Source: CAZOKZ01 sp964580585
Lineage (GTDB): Bacteria; Sumerlaeota; Sumerlaeia; SLMS01; JAHLLQ01
Assembly (NCBI GenBank): GCA_964580585.1
Contig: CAZOKZ010000051.1
Span: forward strand, 1-32,866
Reading direction: 5' to 3'
DNA: 32,866 nt
Shown: piece after piece, positions 16,807 to 24,844 of the stretch
Layout of the letters: every line of letters starts with the position of its first letter
Position numbering within the stretch: position 1 is the first letter of the stretch
Notes under the pieces: generated by a model
What the model was told of the DNA's origin: nothing
The model's database searches: none
What the model saw: the letters and a program-made list of their open reading frames with translations, nothing else
Program-made: the position numbers and the translations under genes

Positions 16807-18435
16807 TCAGTGGCGGAAGTGGCGCATTCCTGTGAACACCATCACCATGCCGTGTTCGTTCGCGGCTTCGATTACTTCGGCGTCTCGCATGGAACCGCCG
16901 GGCTGAATCACAGCCCGGATGCCGTGTTTGGCTGCCGTATCGATGCTGTCGCGGAACGGGAAGAACGCATCCGAAGCCAGGAAAAGCCCTTCGAGTGGAC
17001 GGCGAGCTTTTTCGCCGCCGAAACGCGCGGCGTCCACGCGGGAAACTTGACCAATGCCAAGACCAACCGTTGCCGTGCGCGTCGTGTAAACGATCGCGTT
17101 GGATTTCACCCACTTGACACAACGCCATGCGAAGAGAAGGCCATCGAGATCTTCATCGCTCGGTGCAGTATTCGACATGATTTTCAACTCATCACGCCCT
17201 ACCAGGCCCAGGTCGCGGTCCGTGACCAGCAATCCGCCCACGACGCCGCGCACGACGAACGTGCGTTCTTTTGGTGTGAAAAGACCGGTTTCCAGCACAC
17301 GCAGGTTTTTCTTTTTGGCGAGGGCTTCGAGCGCTTCAGGTGTGTAGGACGGGGCGATCAGGACTTCATTGAACGTTTCCGCCACGCGGGCGGCTGTCGG
17401 ACCGTCAACTTCCTGCGAAAAAGCCACGATGCCACCGAATGCCGAATCCGGGTCCGTCTCGCGTGCCTGATCGTAAGCTTCGAGTGTCGTTGCACCCACG
17501 GCAATGCCACACGGGTTGCTATGCTTGACGATCACGGCGGCGGCGGGGGCGAGGTCCGCGAAGTCGCGCACCATTTCCAGCGCCCCTTCTGCGTCGAGAA
17601 TGTTGTTGTAGGAAAGCTGTTTGCCTTGGAGTTGCTTGCATGTGGCGAGATTGGTTTCCTTGACCGATGGATCGCGATAAAATGCGGCGCGTTGGTGGGG
17701 ATTTTCGCCGTACCGCAACGATTGCTGCATCGGCAACGCCATCGTCCAAACCGGTGGAAAGATCGAGGCCTCTTCGCCTTCGGGTGTTTCTTCGGGGATC
17801 GATTGCTGCTGCAAGTACTGGGCGATCGCCATGTCGTACGTGCCCGTGTGCGAGAACACTTTGGCTGCGAGCCGCGCGCGGGTTTCGAGTTTTGTGTCGC
17901 CGTCCGCTGCGATTTCTGTCGCCACCGCTTCGTAATCTGCGGGATCGCAAACGACGGTGATGCGAGAGTAACTCTTCGAAGCGGAACGCAACATCGACGG
18001 GCCGCCGATGTCGATTTTTTCGATGGCTTGTTCGAGCGTTGTGCCCGCTTGTGCCACCGTTTGTGTGAAAGGATACAGGTTCACGACAACCAGATCGATT
18101 AGTCCAATGCCGTGTTCTTTGATCGTCGCCAACTGGCTGCCGCTGGTGTGGAGCTTCTTTCCACCNNNNNNNNNNGTCGCCAGATGTTCGGGCTTGTCCG
18201 CGCGTGCCAGCAATCCTGCGTGAATGGCGGGATGGAGCGTTTTGACGCGTCCGTCGAGAATTTCCGGAAATCCGGTAACCGAGGCGACATCGATTACTTC
18301 GAGTCCCGCCTCGCGAAGGGATTTTGCCGTTCCACCGGTGGAAAGAAGCTCCACACCAGCGGCAGCCAGTTGGCGGGCGAATTCCACCAACCCGGTTTTG
18401 TCGCTCACGGATAACAATGCGCGTTTAATCGTCAA
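16807..18435 (-). CDS. purH: Bifunctional AICAR formyltransferase/IMP cyclohydrolase, with assembly gap
   Basis: Catalyses the last two steps of IMP synthesis in the cytoplasm. The N-terminal MGS-like cyclohydrolase domain is seen as ALLSVSDKTGLVEFA, LLSTGGTAKSLREAG, VTGFPEILDGRVKTLHPAIHAGLL and VVNLYPF. The C-terminal formyltransferase domain is seen as SYNNILDAEGAL, VKHSNPCGIAVG (catalytic Lys-His) and, near the end, FRDSIDTAAKHGIRAVIQPGGSMRD. TTG 18435 is the start, with AGAGGA about 8 bases upstream and the expected N-terminus. A run of N at 18166-18175 plus an inverted copy of nearby gene sequence interrupts the cyclohydrolase domain. Removing the 51-base intrusion restores the normal EHLATIKEHG segment and a 525-residue protein. 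The gene is therefore probably intact in the organism. Confidence 0.95.
   Translation of the reverse strand: MTIKRALLSVSDKTGLVEFARQLAAAGVELLSTGGTAKSLREAGLEVIDVASVTGFPEILDGRVKTLHPAIHAGLLARADKPEHLAXXXXGGKKLHTSGSQLATIKEHGIGLIDLVVVNLYPFTQTVAQAGTTLEQAIEKIDIGGPSMLRSASKSYSRITVVCDPADYEAVATEIAADGDTKLETRARLAAKVFSHTGTYDMAIAQYLQQQSIPEETPEGEEASIFPPVWTMALPMQQSLRYGENPHQRAAFYRDPSVKETNLATCKQLQGKQLSYNNILDAEGALEMVRDFADLAPAAAVIVKHSNPCGIAVGATTLEAYDQARETDPDSAFGGIVAFSQEVDGPTAARVAETFNEVLIAPSYTPEALEALAKKKNLRVLETGLFTPKERTFVVRGVVGGLLVTDRDLGLVGRDELKIMSNTAPSDEDLDGLLFAWRCVKWVKSNAIVYTTRTATVGLGIGQVSRVDAARFGGEKARRPLEGLFLASDAFFPFRDSIDTAAKHGIRAVIQPGGSMRDAEVIEAANEHGMVMVFTGMRHFRH
18127..18175. other. Assembly artefact: inverted duplicate plus N gap inside purH
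   Basis: Positions 18127-18165 are the exact reverse complement of 18337-18375, 39 bases that also lie in purH. The copy stops at the middle of a perfect 12-bp palindrome (18331-18342) and is followed by ten Ns. A 6-base word (GTCGCC) flanks both sides of the intrusion. This is how a contig end that turns back at a palindrome looks after scaffolding. Confidence 0.85.
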
Positions 18436-18802
18436 GGAACCGTTCCTCTCTATGTCTCGGAATCGTCGGGGGCGGCAGTATGGCGCCTTGCCGCCGAACG
18501 GGTTGCGTCTTGCCCGCCGGGCGCGGCGGTGTCAATTCGCACTCGCGAATTTGGGAAAAAACCTAATTTGCTACAGAGGGTACAGAGATCACCGAGAGGT
18601 TTGTTCAGAGTATCGAATTATTGTCGGTATTTTCCACGAACTCGGTGGCAAAAAATTCTGCCATCGGAAAACTTATATTTTCATCTTTCTCTCCAAAAGA
18701 AATCATTGAGACCCCTCACCCCGCTTGGTCTGATACTTTTGCGTGTGGGGGTGATTTTGGGGACCGATATCATTCGCCGTTGCGGGCATTCGGAAGCTGG
18801 GG
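18436..18802. other. Divergent promoter region between purH and the kinase gene
   Basis: These 367 bases separate divergent genes. A 7-bp inverted repeat (AATTCGC 18534-18540, GCGAATT 18545-18551) and an A+T-rich stretch near 18640-18710 are the only visible structures. I see no convincing promoter hexamer pair and no purine riboswitch fold. Short plus-strand frames here lack protein-like composition. Confidence 0.5.
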
Positions 18803-21800
18803 ATGAGCTCTCAATTCAACGAAAATCTGCGATCGGGCCGTCCACCGGGTTGGCCTTCCGACCCATCGATGACGTTTATTCCAGGCAAACCGATGCCTAC
18901 GGATATTTCGGATTTCAAGACGGTCGTTGGGCCAACGCGCGATTCGATAGAAATTCGTCTGCATTCCGATTCCACAACCGATGCCCGGCAATTGCAGCAA
19001 GCCGCCCCGGGCGGCGCGTTCGAGTTGTTCCGCATCGTGGGCAAGGGTGGATTCGGCGAGGTTTGGGAAGGCATTCAGAATTCTCTGGGACGCGTGATTG
19101 CCATTAAGCGCATGCGCGACGATTTATTCGAGAGCACGGTTGAAGATTCAATGTTCTCGATGCAGTACGAAATGTCCTTCCGCCAGGAAGCGCTTACAAC
19201 CGGTTGTCTCGAACACCCCAATATTGTGCCCGTTTACGATTACGGTCTCGATAACGAAGGGCGCCCCGTCCTTGCCATGAAAATGGTACGTGGAACGCCT
19301 TGGAATCGGATGATCTGGGAAGATTTCGACCAGCCGATTGAAGAGTTTCTCGGAAAGCATCTTCCCATCTTGATCAGTGTTTCGCAGGCTGTGGCGTTTG
19401 CGCATTCGCGTGGTTTTTTACACCGCGATATCAAACCCTCGCAGGTCATGGTCGGGGAATTCGGCGAAGTGCTCCTGATGGATTGGGGATTAGGAGTCGT
19501 TTACGACAAGGAATTGCTGCGCAAATCGTCTGGGTTGGTGATTAACTTCCAGGATTTGCCGACCCTGGAAGATACGCTGTCCCCCGCAGGGACGGTGGCG
19601 TTCATGGCGCCCGAACAAACCGACGATACGCCCGAGCGCGTGGGAACCTGGACGGATGTTTTTCTTCTCGGCGGCACATTATATTATTTGCTGACGCGCA
19701 CGACACCTCATCCTTCCGAGGACACCGACGAAGCGTTCGAGCAGGCGCGTAAAAATACCGTCGAGGATCCCCATCTGCGTGCGCCCGATCGCAAAATGCC
19801 GCGTGAATTGGTCGATCTATGCAAGCGGGCATTGACGCGCGAACCGAAGGAACGTTTGGCATCGGTGGTTGAATGGACCGATGGGTTGAAATCCTACATG
19901 ACGGGCGCGCACAAACGACAGCAGTCGATGGAGTTAATCGAGGAAGCGACCGATCGCTCCATTGCGTGTCAGAATTCGGGCAATTATCGCGAAATGTCCG
20001 AATGCCTCAGTCTGGTGGAACGCGCGCGCGGTCTTTGGCCTCAAAATCCGCGTCTTCAGGTAATTCGGGAAACGATTCTGGCCGGTTACGCAAAAGCCGC
20101 CATGGACAATCACGACTTGGTGTTGGCGCGTGTGCATGCCGAAATGCTCCAGCCCAGCGATGAGCGCCGCGAATTGCTCAACGAGGTTCGCGCCGCAGAA
20201 ATTCACGATCATGCGCAACTGCGTCTCTTCCGGTTGTTCATGGTGGGGACGGTGATTTTGCTGGTGATCGTTTCAACCATGGCGGTGCAGCTCAACAAGC
20301 GCGCTGCCGACGCGCTCGACGCGCAGGAATTTGCCAACGTCGAAGCCACAAACGCGCGTCAGGCTCAGGAACGCGCCGAAGTGTTGCTCAACTTTCTTGT
20401 CGAAGATTTACACAAGGGCCTCGCTCCGTTGCACCGGCTCGATTTGCTCGATCAAATCGCGAGCAAAACCCAGGAATATTACGCAAGCCTGGGTGAAATT
20501 TCCCCCAATGAAACACCCGATCAAAAACGTCGTCGCGCACTCTTGATGCGAAATGTCGCGAGCATTCAAAAAGGCCAGGGCCGTCTCGACAAGGCGCTGG
20601 AGTCCTATCAGCAATACCTTGGATTGGTGCTCGAATTAGCGAGTAATCCCAACGCCGTAGTTGTCGATCGAGATTTGGTGGTCGAGGGATTTCACCTGAC
20701 CGGTGAAACGTTGATTCTCAGTGGGCAGATTGAACAGGGGCTTGAGTACCTGAAAAAAGCCTACGAGATGCTGCAATCGATTATTCAGGAACCTGACCAG
20801 GACACCAGTGCACGCCGTTCGCGCATGGCGGATATTCTCACGATGGTGGCGGATATTCATTATGCGAATGGTAATTTGTACCAGGCGATTTCGAGCGAGC
20901 AAGAGTCGTTGGGAATTCGTCAGATGTTGTCGGACCAGGATCCGGGCAATCTGGAATTGCTTGGGAATATCGTGGAAAATCAGGCAAACCTTGCGAGGTT
21001 TTTGTACCTGAATGGCGACAATCAGGCTGAAGAATATCTTCGCGCAGGCGAAGAATTGCTGAATACGATTTTATTGGAAAACCCTCAAAATCCCGCCTGG
21101 CTCAGCACGAAAGCCCGTTTGCTGGAAACCAAGGGACGCTACGCAACGGATTATGGAAACCTATCCCTTGCACAGGAGAGCCTCGATCGATCGAGCGCCA
21201 TTTCGCGCCAGCTAACCTCCATCGATCCAACCAATGGCGAGTGGCAACGCGCGGCGGCGGAATTGCATGTGGCCCAGGCGGCGTTGGAAAGTCGCCGTGG
21301 TAAGACACAGAGTGCCATTGAGCAAACTCGCACGGCATTGAAAACGTTGAAGGCGCTGACGGATCAGGATTCTTTGAACATCATTTGGCAGGCTTCACTT
21401 GGCGAGGCCTACCGTTTATTGGGTCATTATCTGATCGAAAACGACGAACCGAACGAAGCGCTCGACGAGTTGGCGTTGTCCAGGCAGGTGTTCAGTCAAC
21501 TGCGTGACCGCGAACCGAATTTGCAAATTTGGGAAACCGCGCTGGGAGCGATTACGCTGGAGCAAGGCAACGCCTATGTGCAGCGGGGACAGCATCAACG
21601 CGCGCGCGAGCTTATTGAAAACACCCTCGGCGAGTTTGAAAAATTGGAGCAGGATCAACCGCTCAATCGTCGCGTTCAGTTCATCCAAATTCATGGGATG
21701 TTGCGATTGGGCAATCTGCTTGAGTCAATGGGTGAGAATGCAACCGCACGTCAGGTATGGATGGATGCGTTGGAAAAGGGTGAAGGTTTGTTCCGACCGA

Positions 21801-21964
21801 TGAACACACTCTCGACGGGGGAACTGGCAGTTCGCGCAGAACTGTTTCTTCATCTCGACCGATTGGACGAAGTCGTTCCGATGATTGAAGAATTAAAACG
21901 ACGCGAGTATGTCGATCCCGGATTCTGGTCGTTATGTCAGGAGAAAAATATTCCGGTTGAATGA
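18803..21964 (+). CDS. Hanks-type Ser/Thr protein kinase with membrane helix and TPR-rich C-terminus
   Basis: A 1053-residue membrane kinase. A Pro-rich N-terminus precedes a kinase domain at about 70-340: Gly loop VGKGGFGEVWEG (about 78-89), IAIKRMR with the ATP lysine (about 103), catalytic loop HRDIKPSQ (about 207-214), MDWGLG in place of DFG (about 226-231), and GTVAFMAPEQ (about 262-271). The catalytic loop has Gln where Asn is nearly universal. One membrane helix lies at about 474-496 (VGTVILLVIVSTMAV), followed by a coiled stretch and about 540 residues of TPR-like helices, such as RRALLMRNVASIQKGQGRLDKALESYQQYLGL. The TPR region probably lies outside the membrane and senses or binds partners. 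ATG 18803 follows a GGAAG site about 10 bases away. The stop is 6 bases from the convergent rdgB stop. Confidence 0.92.
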   Translation: MSSQFNENLRSGRPPGWPSDPSMTFIPGKPMPTDISDFKTVVGPTRDSIEIRLHSDSTTDARQLQQAAPGGAFELFRIVGKGGFGEVWEGIQNSLGRVIAIKRMRDDLFESTVEDSMFSMQYEMSFRQEALTTGCLEHPNIVPVYDYGLDNEGRPVLAMKMVRGTPWNRMIWEDFDQPIEEFLGKHLPILISVSQAVAFAHSRGFLHRDIKPSQVMVGEFGEVLLMDWGLGVVYDKELLRKSSGLVINFQDLPTLEDTLSPAGTVAFMAPEQTDDTPERVGTWTDVFLLGGTLYYLLTRTTPHPSEDTDEAFEQARKNTVEDPHLRAPDRKMPRELVDLCKRALTREPKERLASVVEWTDGLKSYMTGAHKRQQSMELIEEATDRSIACQNSGNYREMSECLSLVERARGLWPQNPRLQVIRETILAGYAKAAMDNHDLVLARVHAEMLQPSDERRELLNEVRAAEIHDHAQLRLFRLFMVGTVILLVIVSTMAVQLNKRAADALDAQEFANVEATNARQAQERAEVLLNFLVEDLHKGLAPLHRLDLLDQIASKTQEYYASLGEISPNETPDQKRRRALLMRNVASIQKGQGRLDKALESYQQYLGLVLELASNPNAVVVDRDLVVEGFHLTGETLILSGQIEQGLEYLKKAYEMLQSIIQEPDQDTSARRSRMADILTMVADIHYANGNLYQAISSEQESLGIRQMLSDQDPGNLELLGNIVENQANLARFLYLNGDNQAEEYLRAGEELLNTILLENPQNPAWLSTKARLLETKGRYATDYGNLSLAQESLDRSSAISRQLTSIDPTNGEWQRAAAELHVAQAALESRRGKTQSAIEQTRTALKTLKALTDQDSLNIIWQASLGEAYRLLGHYLIENDEPNEALDELALSRQVFSQLRDREPNLQIWETALGAITLEQGNAYVQRGQHQRARELIENTLGEFEKLEQDQPLNRRVQFIQIHGMLRLGNLLESMGENATARQVWMDALEKGEGLFRPMNTLSTGELAVRAELFLHLDRLDEVVPMIEELKRREYVDPGFWSLCQEKNIPVE

Positions 21965-21970
21965 TGTGTT

Positions 21971-22561
21971 TCAGCCTTCGAGAAGCACTTTGAAATGAGG
22001 CTCCAATTGGCGCAATGCGCGCGAGCGGTGGCTGATGTTGTTTTTGATGCTGGTGGATAATTCCGCCAGATGTTGCCCTTCGTAGCCTTCCGGGATGAAA
22101 ATTGGATCGTAACCGAATCCCAATTGTCCACGCGGCTCAAAACCGATTCGTCCGTTCAAGATACCGGTTGTGGTGTAAACCTCCCCGTGAGGAGCCGACA
22201 AGCATGCCACACAGACGAAGCGGGCTTTTCGGCCCGATTCCGGAACGTTTTCCAACTCGCCCAGCATTTTGACAATGGGGTCTTCTCCATACTTGGCATA
22301 GCGTGCCGAGCGCAGTCCCGGGCGCCCCTTAAGTGCTTCGACTTCGATGCCCGAATCATCGCTCAACGTCCACATTTCCGTGCGTTCGCTCCAGGTACGC
22401 GCCTTCAAAATGGCGTTTTCTTCGTAGGTGGAACCGAACTCTGAAACCTCGGTGGCGTTGGGCCAATCGCTGGTTGTTCGCCATGTGAAGGGAAGGGTGG
22501 AAAGGATTGCCTGAATTTCCTGAACCTTATGCCGATTACCGGTCGCGAGCAAAATTTCCAA
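21971..22561 (-). CDS. rdgB: Non-canonical purine NTP pyrophosphatase (ITP/XTP/dITP)
   Basis: Hydrolyses ITP, dITP and XTP to monophosphates, keeping deaminated purines out of DNA and RNA. The 196 residues match the RdgB/HAM1 length. Motifs: LLATGNRHKVQEI (about 4-16), DDSGIEVEALKGRPGLRSARYA (about 67-88), GRIGFEPRGQLGFGYDPIFIPEG (about 142-164) and NNISHRSRAL (about 177-186). The start is TTG 22561: it gives the usual N-terminus and has AGGAG 9 bases upstream. Upstream in-frame residues to 22630 overlap purN and are not plausible. The purN stop lies 4 bases before the start, so the two are coupled. Confidence 0.93.
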   Translation of the reverse strand: MEILLATGNRHKVQEIQAILSTLPFTWRTTSDWPNATEVSEFGSTYEENAILKARTWSERTEMWTLSDDSGIEVEALKGRPGLRSARYAKYGEDPIVKMLGELENVPESGRKARFVCVACLSAPHGEVYTTTGILNGRIGFEPRGQLGFGYDPIFIPEGYEGQHLAELSTSIKNNISHRSRALRQLEPHFKVLLEG

Positions 22562-22565
22562 GATA

Positions 22566-23192
22566 CTATACTCCTGTGGGGGCTTTAGGAGAAACGATAA
22601 CTCGGCGTCCCTGCACCTGCAGACAACCATTTGTCAAGAGTTCGACGGCTTCGACGATGGCTTGATGTTCTTGAACAAGAATACGCGCGGCCAGAGAGTC
22701 TTCGTTGTCGGTTTCAAGAACCGGGACAACTTTCTGGAGGATAATCGGTCCGGTGTCGGTGCCTTCGTCCACGAAATGAACGGTGCAACCGGAGACTTTG
22801 ACACCGTAATCAATGGCTTGTTGCTGAACGTGCAGACCGGGGAAAGCCGGCAACAGCGCCGGGTGGATGTTGATGATGCGATTCGCGTAAGCGGCAAGGA
22901 AATCCGGTCCGATAATTCGCATGTATCCCGCGAGCACGATTGCTTCGCAGCCTGCTTCGCGCATGGCGGCAATAATCGCACGATCGTGTTCGCTGCGGCG
23001 GCCCTTATATTCGCGGTGATCGATGACGGCAGTGGAGATTCCGTGACTTTTTGCCACGTCCAATCCACGCGCATCGGGGTTGTTCGATGCCACGAGCGCA
23101 AATTCGGCCCGGGATAGTTTTCCCGCTGCCTTGGCCGACAGCAACGCTTCGAGGTTTGAACCTCTACCCGAAATCAAAACACCGAGTTTCAC
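22566..23192 (-). CDS. purN: Phosphoribosylglycinamide formyltransferase (folate-dependent)
   Basis: Transfers a formyl group from 10-formyl-tetrahydrofolate to GAR in purine synthesis. At 208 residues it is of normal length. Motifs: LGVLISGRGSNLEAL (about 3-17), LVASNNPDARGLD, ILAGYMRI-like VLAGYMRIIGPDF, IINIHPALLPAFPGLHVQQQA (catalytic Asn and His), and CTVHFVDEGTDTGPIILQ (catalytic Asp). The start is GTG 23192 with AAAGGAAG about 9 bases upstream. It sits 17 bases after a membrane-anchored gene and 4 bases before rdgB, forming a likely operon. Confidence 0.95.
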   Translation of the reverse strand: MKLGVLISGRGSNLEALLSAKAAGKLSRAEFALVASNNPDARGLDVAKSHGISTAVIDHREYKGRRSEHDRAIIAAMREAGCEAIVLAGYMRIIGPDFLAAYANRIINIHPALLPAFPGLHVQQQAIDYGVKVSGCTVHFVDEGTDTGPIILQKVVPVLETDNEDSLAARILVQEHQAIVEAVELLTNGCLQVQGRRVIVSPKAPTGV

Positions 23193-23209
23193 CGAAAAGA
23201 CTTCCTTTG

Positions 23210-24193
23210 TTAGTTGAAATGCCGTCGGCGAGCCGAATCGACATAGTACAGGATTTCGGATGGAAGTAATGCGCTGAGCATGGTGGTGACTTCGGCATCC
23301 GGTGTGTTGATTTGTATGTCCTCTAACTGCTTAGAGGAGCCAACAATGTTCGGTATGAGATCGCGACTTTCTGTGGAAACCAGGTTGCGTTCCAGGATGG
23401 ATAAACCTTCTTCCCGAAGGCGATAGCCAATGCGTTGCAAGTCCGGTGGGGGAATGTTGGAAGCCTTCGTTTGTTCGAGAACATGTTGTCCGATGTAAAT
23501 AACGTCCTGGGCAACTTCTTGAATTTGAATTTCCGCGTTCCATCGATCGAGTTCATTGGCAGTAGCGTCTGGACGGATCGAAAAAATCGCTTTGCTTTCC
23601 AAATAAAACGCGTCGTTTTTCTTGCCCGGTGTCGTGAGCTGTTCGGCCACTCCCATGAAGACTTCACCCATGGCCAAAATCAGTCGGCCGTCGCGCTCGG
23701 GCTGGGTTTCGCTATACAAAATGGGTTTCACTTTGTCGCCGCCGATTTCTTCGCGCGGTGCTAAGTACAAAATGGTCGCTTCGCCGGGATTTGCCGGATC
23801 GATCAGGCTGACGGTGTTTTTTTCCGAGACCGATTTTCCACCCAGGACCAACCAAAGCAGGAATACGCAAATTCCCAGTCCCAACCCAATCAGGGTGAAA
23901 GGATGGGAAAGCAGGTCGCGCAGGTTTTTGGGCGGCGGTACTGGCCGACCCATGATGACCACTTCTGAGTGAGACGTTTCCGAATCCGTGCTCGGGGTAA
24001 TCATGGCCTCGTCGGGCAGACTTTCGAATTCGTCCTCTTTCTCTTCAGGTGGCGCAGGAGGCGGAGCTTTTTCCGCCACAGGAGGGGGCGTTGCGAGCTT
24101 TTCCGGCGCGGGCTTTTCTGCTCCGCGGGTTGGCTTGCCCAAGTTCCATTGCCGCTTGCCGCCCTGGGCCTGTTGATCGTCGTTCGGTGCCAA
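23210..24193 (-). CDS. Membrane-anchored protein with Pro-rich cytoplasmic N-terminus, unknown function
   Basis: A 327-residue protein. Residues 1-97 are disordered and rich in Pro, Glu and Lys (TPPPVAEKAPPPAPPEEKEDE). One membrane helix lies at about 98-119 (LIGLGLGICVFLLWLVLGG). The remaining 200 residues, probably periplasmic, include strand-rich EATILYLAPREEIGG and helical ELDRWNAEIQIQEVAQDVIYIGQHVLEQT. I recognise no domain. The start is TTG 24193, supported by GGGGAG 9 bases upstream and an in-frame hydrophilic N-terminus. It heads the purN-rdgB run with a 17-base gap, so it is likely cotranscribed with housekeeping purine genes; a functional link is not evident. Confidence 0.75.
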   Translation of the reverse strand: MAPNDDQQAQGGKRQWNLGKPTRGAEKPAPEKLATPPPVAEKAPPPAPPEEKEDEFESLPDEAMITPSTDSETSHSEVVIMGRPVPPPKNLRDLLSHPFTLIGLGLGICVFLLWLVLGGKSVSEKNTVSLIDPANPGEATILYLAPREEIGGDKVKPILYSETQPERDGRLILAMGEVFMGVAEQLTTPGKKNDAFYLESKAIFSIRPDATANELDRWNAEIQIQEVAQDVIYIGQHVLEQTKASNIPPPDLQRIGYRLREEGLSILERNLVSTESRDLIPNIVGSSKQLEDIQINTPDAEVTTMLSALLPSEILYYVDSARRRHFN

Positions 24194-24267
24194 GAAAACC
24201 TACTCCCCGTTGGTTTTTTAACCGCGAAAGTTTTTCCGGGCGGGCAATCCGACCGGTGTCTTGCAGA

Positions 24268-24654
24268 TCAAGGTTGGCTGGTGAATCGTAAAACCCCACA
24301 GATGAAACAGTTGTCGCGCATGATAGCCGATGCTTCGCAGAAAACCGGGGGCTGCTTATCGGTGCTCTCGATTTGCACTGCTCCGCGCCAGGGGGCTTTT
24401 TTTCCCAGCAGAGCTTCTGTCAATCCCGGCGGAGTTTTGCCCGTTGTACCAAACCCAAGCAAGGAAAATGCGGCGCGATTCACAATCGCTTCGCCATCCT
24501 GGTCAAACAAGCGTTCGGCGGCTGGATTGAAAAAAACCGAATTGGCAAGCCGATCTGTCAGGATCATCGGGACGTCGGCTAAAAACTCGGTCATTTGCTC
24601 GACCAGCGTCAAATCGTTGGGGTCCTGCCACAAACTTTTGGGAAAATCCACCAT
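24268..24654 (-). CDS. Small PAS-like domain protein
   Basis: A 128-residue protein that reads as a single PAS-type sensor fold: EFLADVPMILTDRLANSVFFNPAAERLFD (about 22-50), then an AAFSLLGFG loop and beta strands ending in CEASAIMRDNCFICGVLRF. No kinase, cyclase or HTH output domain is attached, so it would have to act through a partner. ATG 24654 is chosen because the upstream extension to 24819 is Arg/Lys-rich and overlaps a terminator. A GAGG site lies 5 bases upstream. It is 74 bases ahead of the membrane-anchored gene on the same strand. Confidence 0.65.
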   Translation of the reverse strand: MVDFPKSLWQDPNDLTLVEQMTEFLADVPMILTDRLANSVFFNPAAERLFDQDGEAIVNRAAFSLLGFGTTGKTPPGLTEALLGKKAPWRGAVQIESTDKQPPVFCEASAIMRDNCFICGVLRFTSQP

Positions 24655-24793
24655 CCAGCCTCGGTTGCAGAAAATCGTTCTTCTCCGGTCAGAATTGCGT
24701 TTCACTGAACAGGGCTTCCTCTCGCGTGGGAAAGGGGAAAGTGCAGTCGAGAAAACGGGGGCGGCTTGCAAACGGAGTTTTAAGTTACAAAAA

Positions 24794-24816
24794 GCCCGGA
24801 GGGGTTTCCTCCGGGC
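24794..24816 (-). terminator. Terminator of the AhpD-like/YHS operon
   Basis: A perfect 9-bp GC-rich stem (24794-24802 with 24808-24816) with a 5-base loop. On the minus strand it is followed by TTTTTG. It lies 28 bases after the YHS gene stop. Confidence 0.88.
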
Positions 24817-24844
24817 CATTTTTACGATGCTTCAGAATTTTGGC

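Noticed and set aside
16810..18102. 430-codon plus-strand frame opposite purH
   Set aside because: It is antisense to purH, with a composition typical of a shadow frame; purH itself is certain.
18131..18175. PurH-specific 17-residue insertion
   Set aside because: It is an inverted copy of the gene's own sequence next to an N run, ending at a palindrome; this is an assembly artefact.
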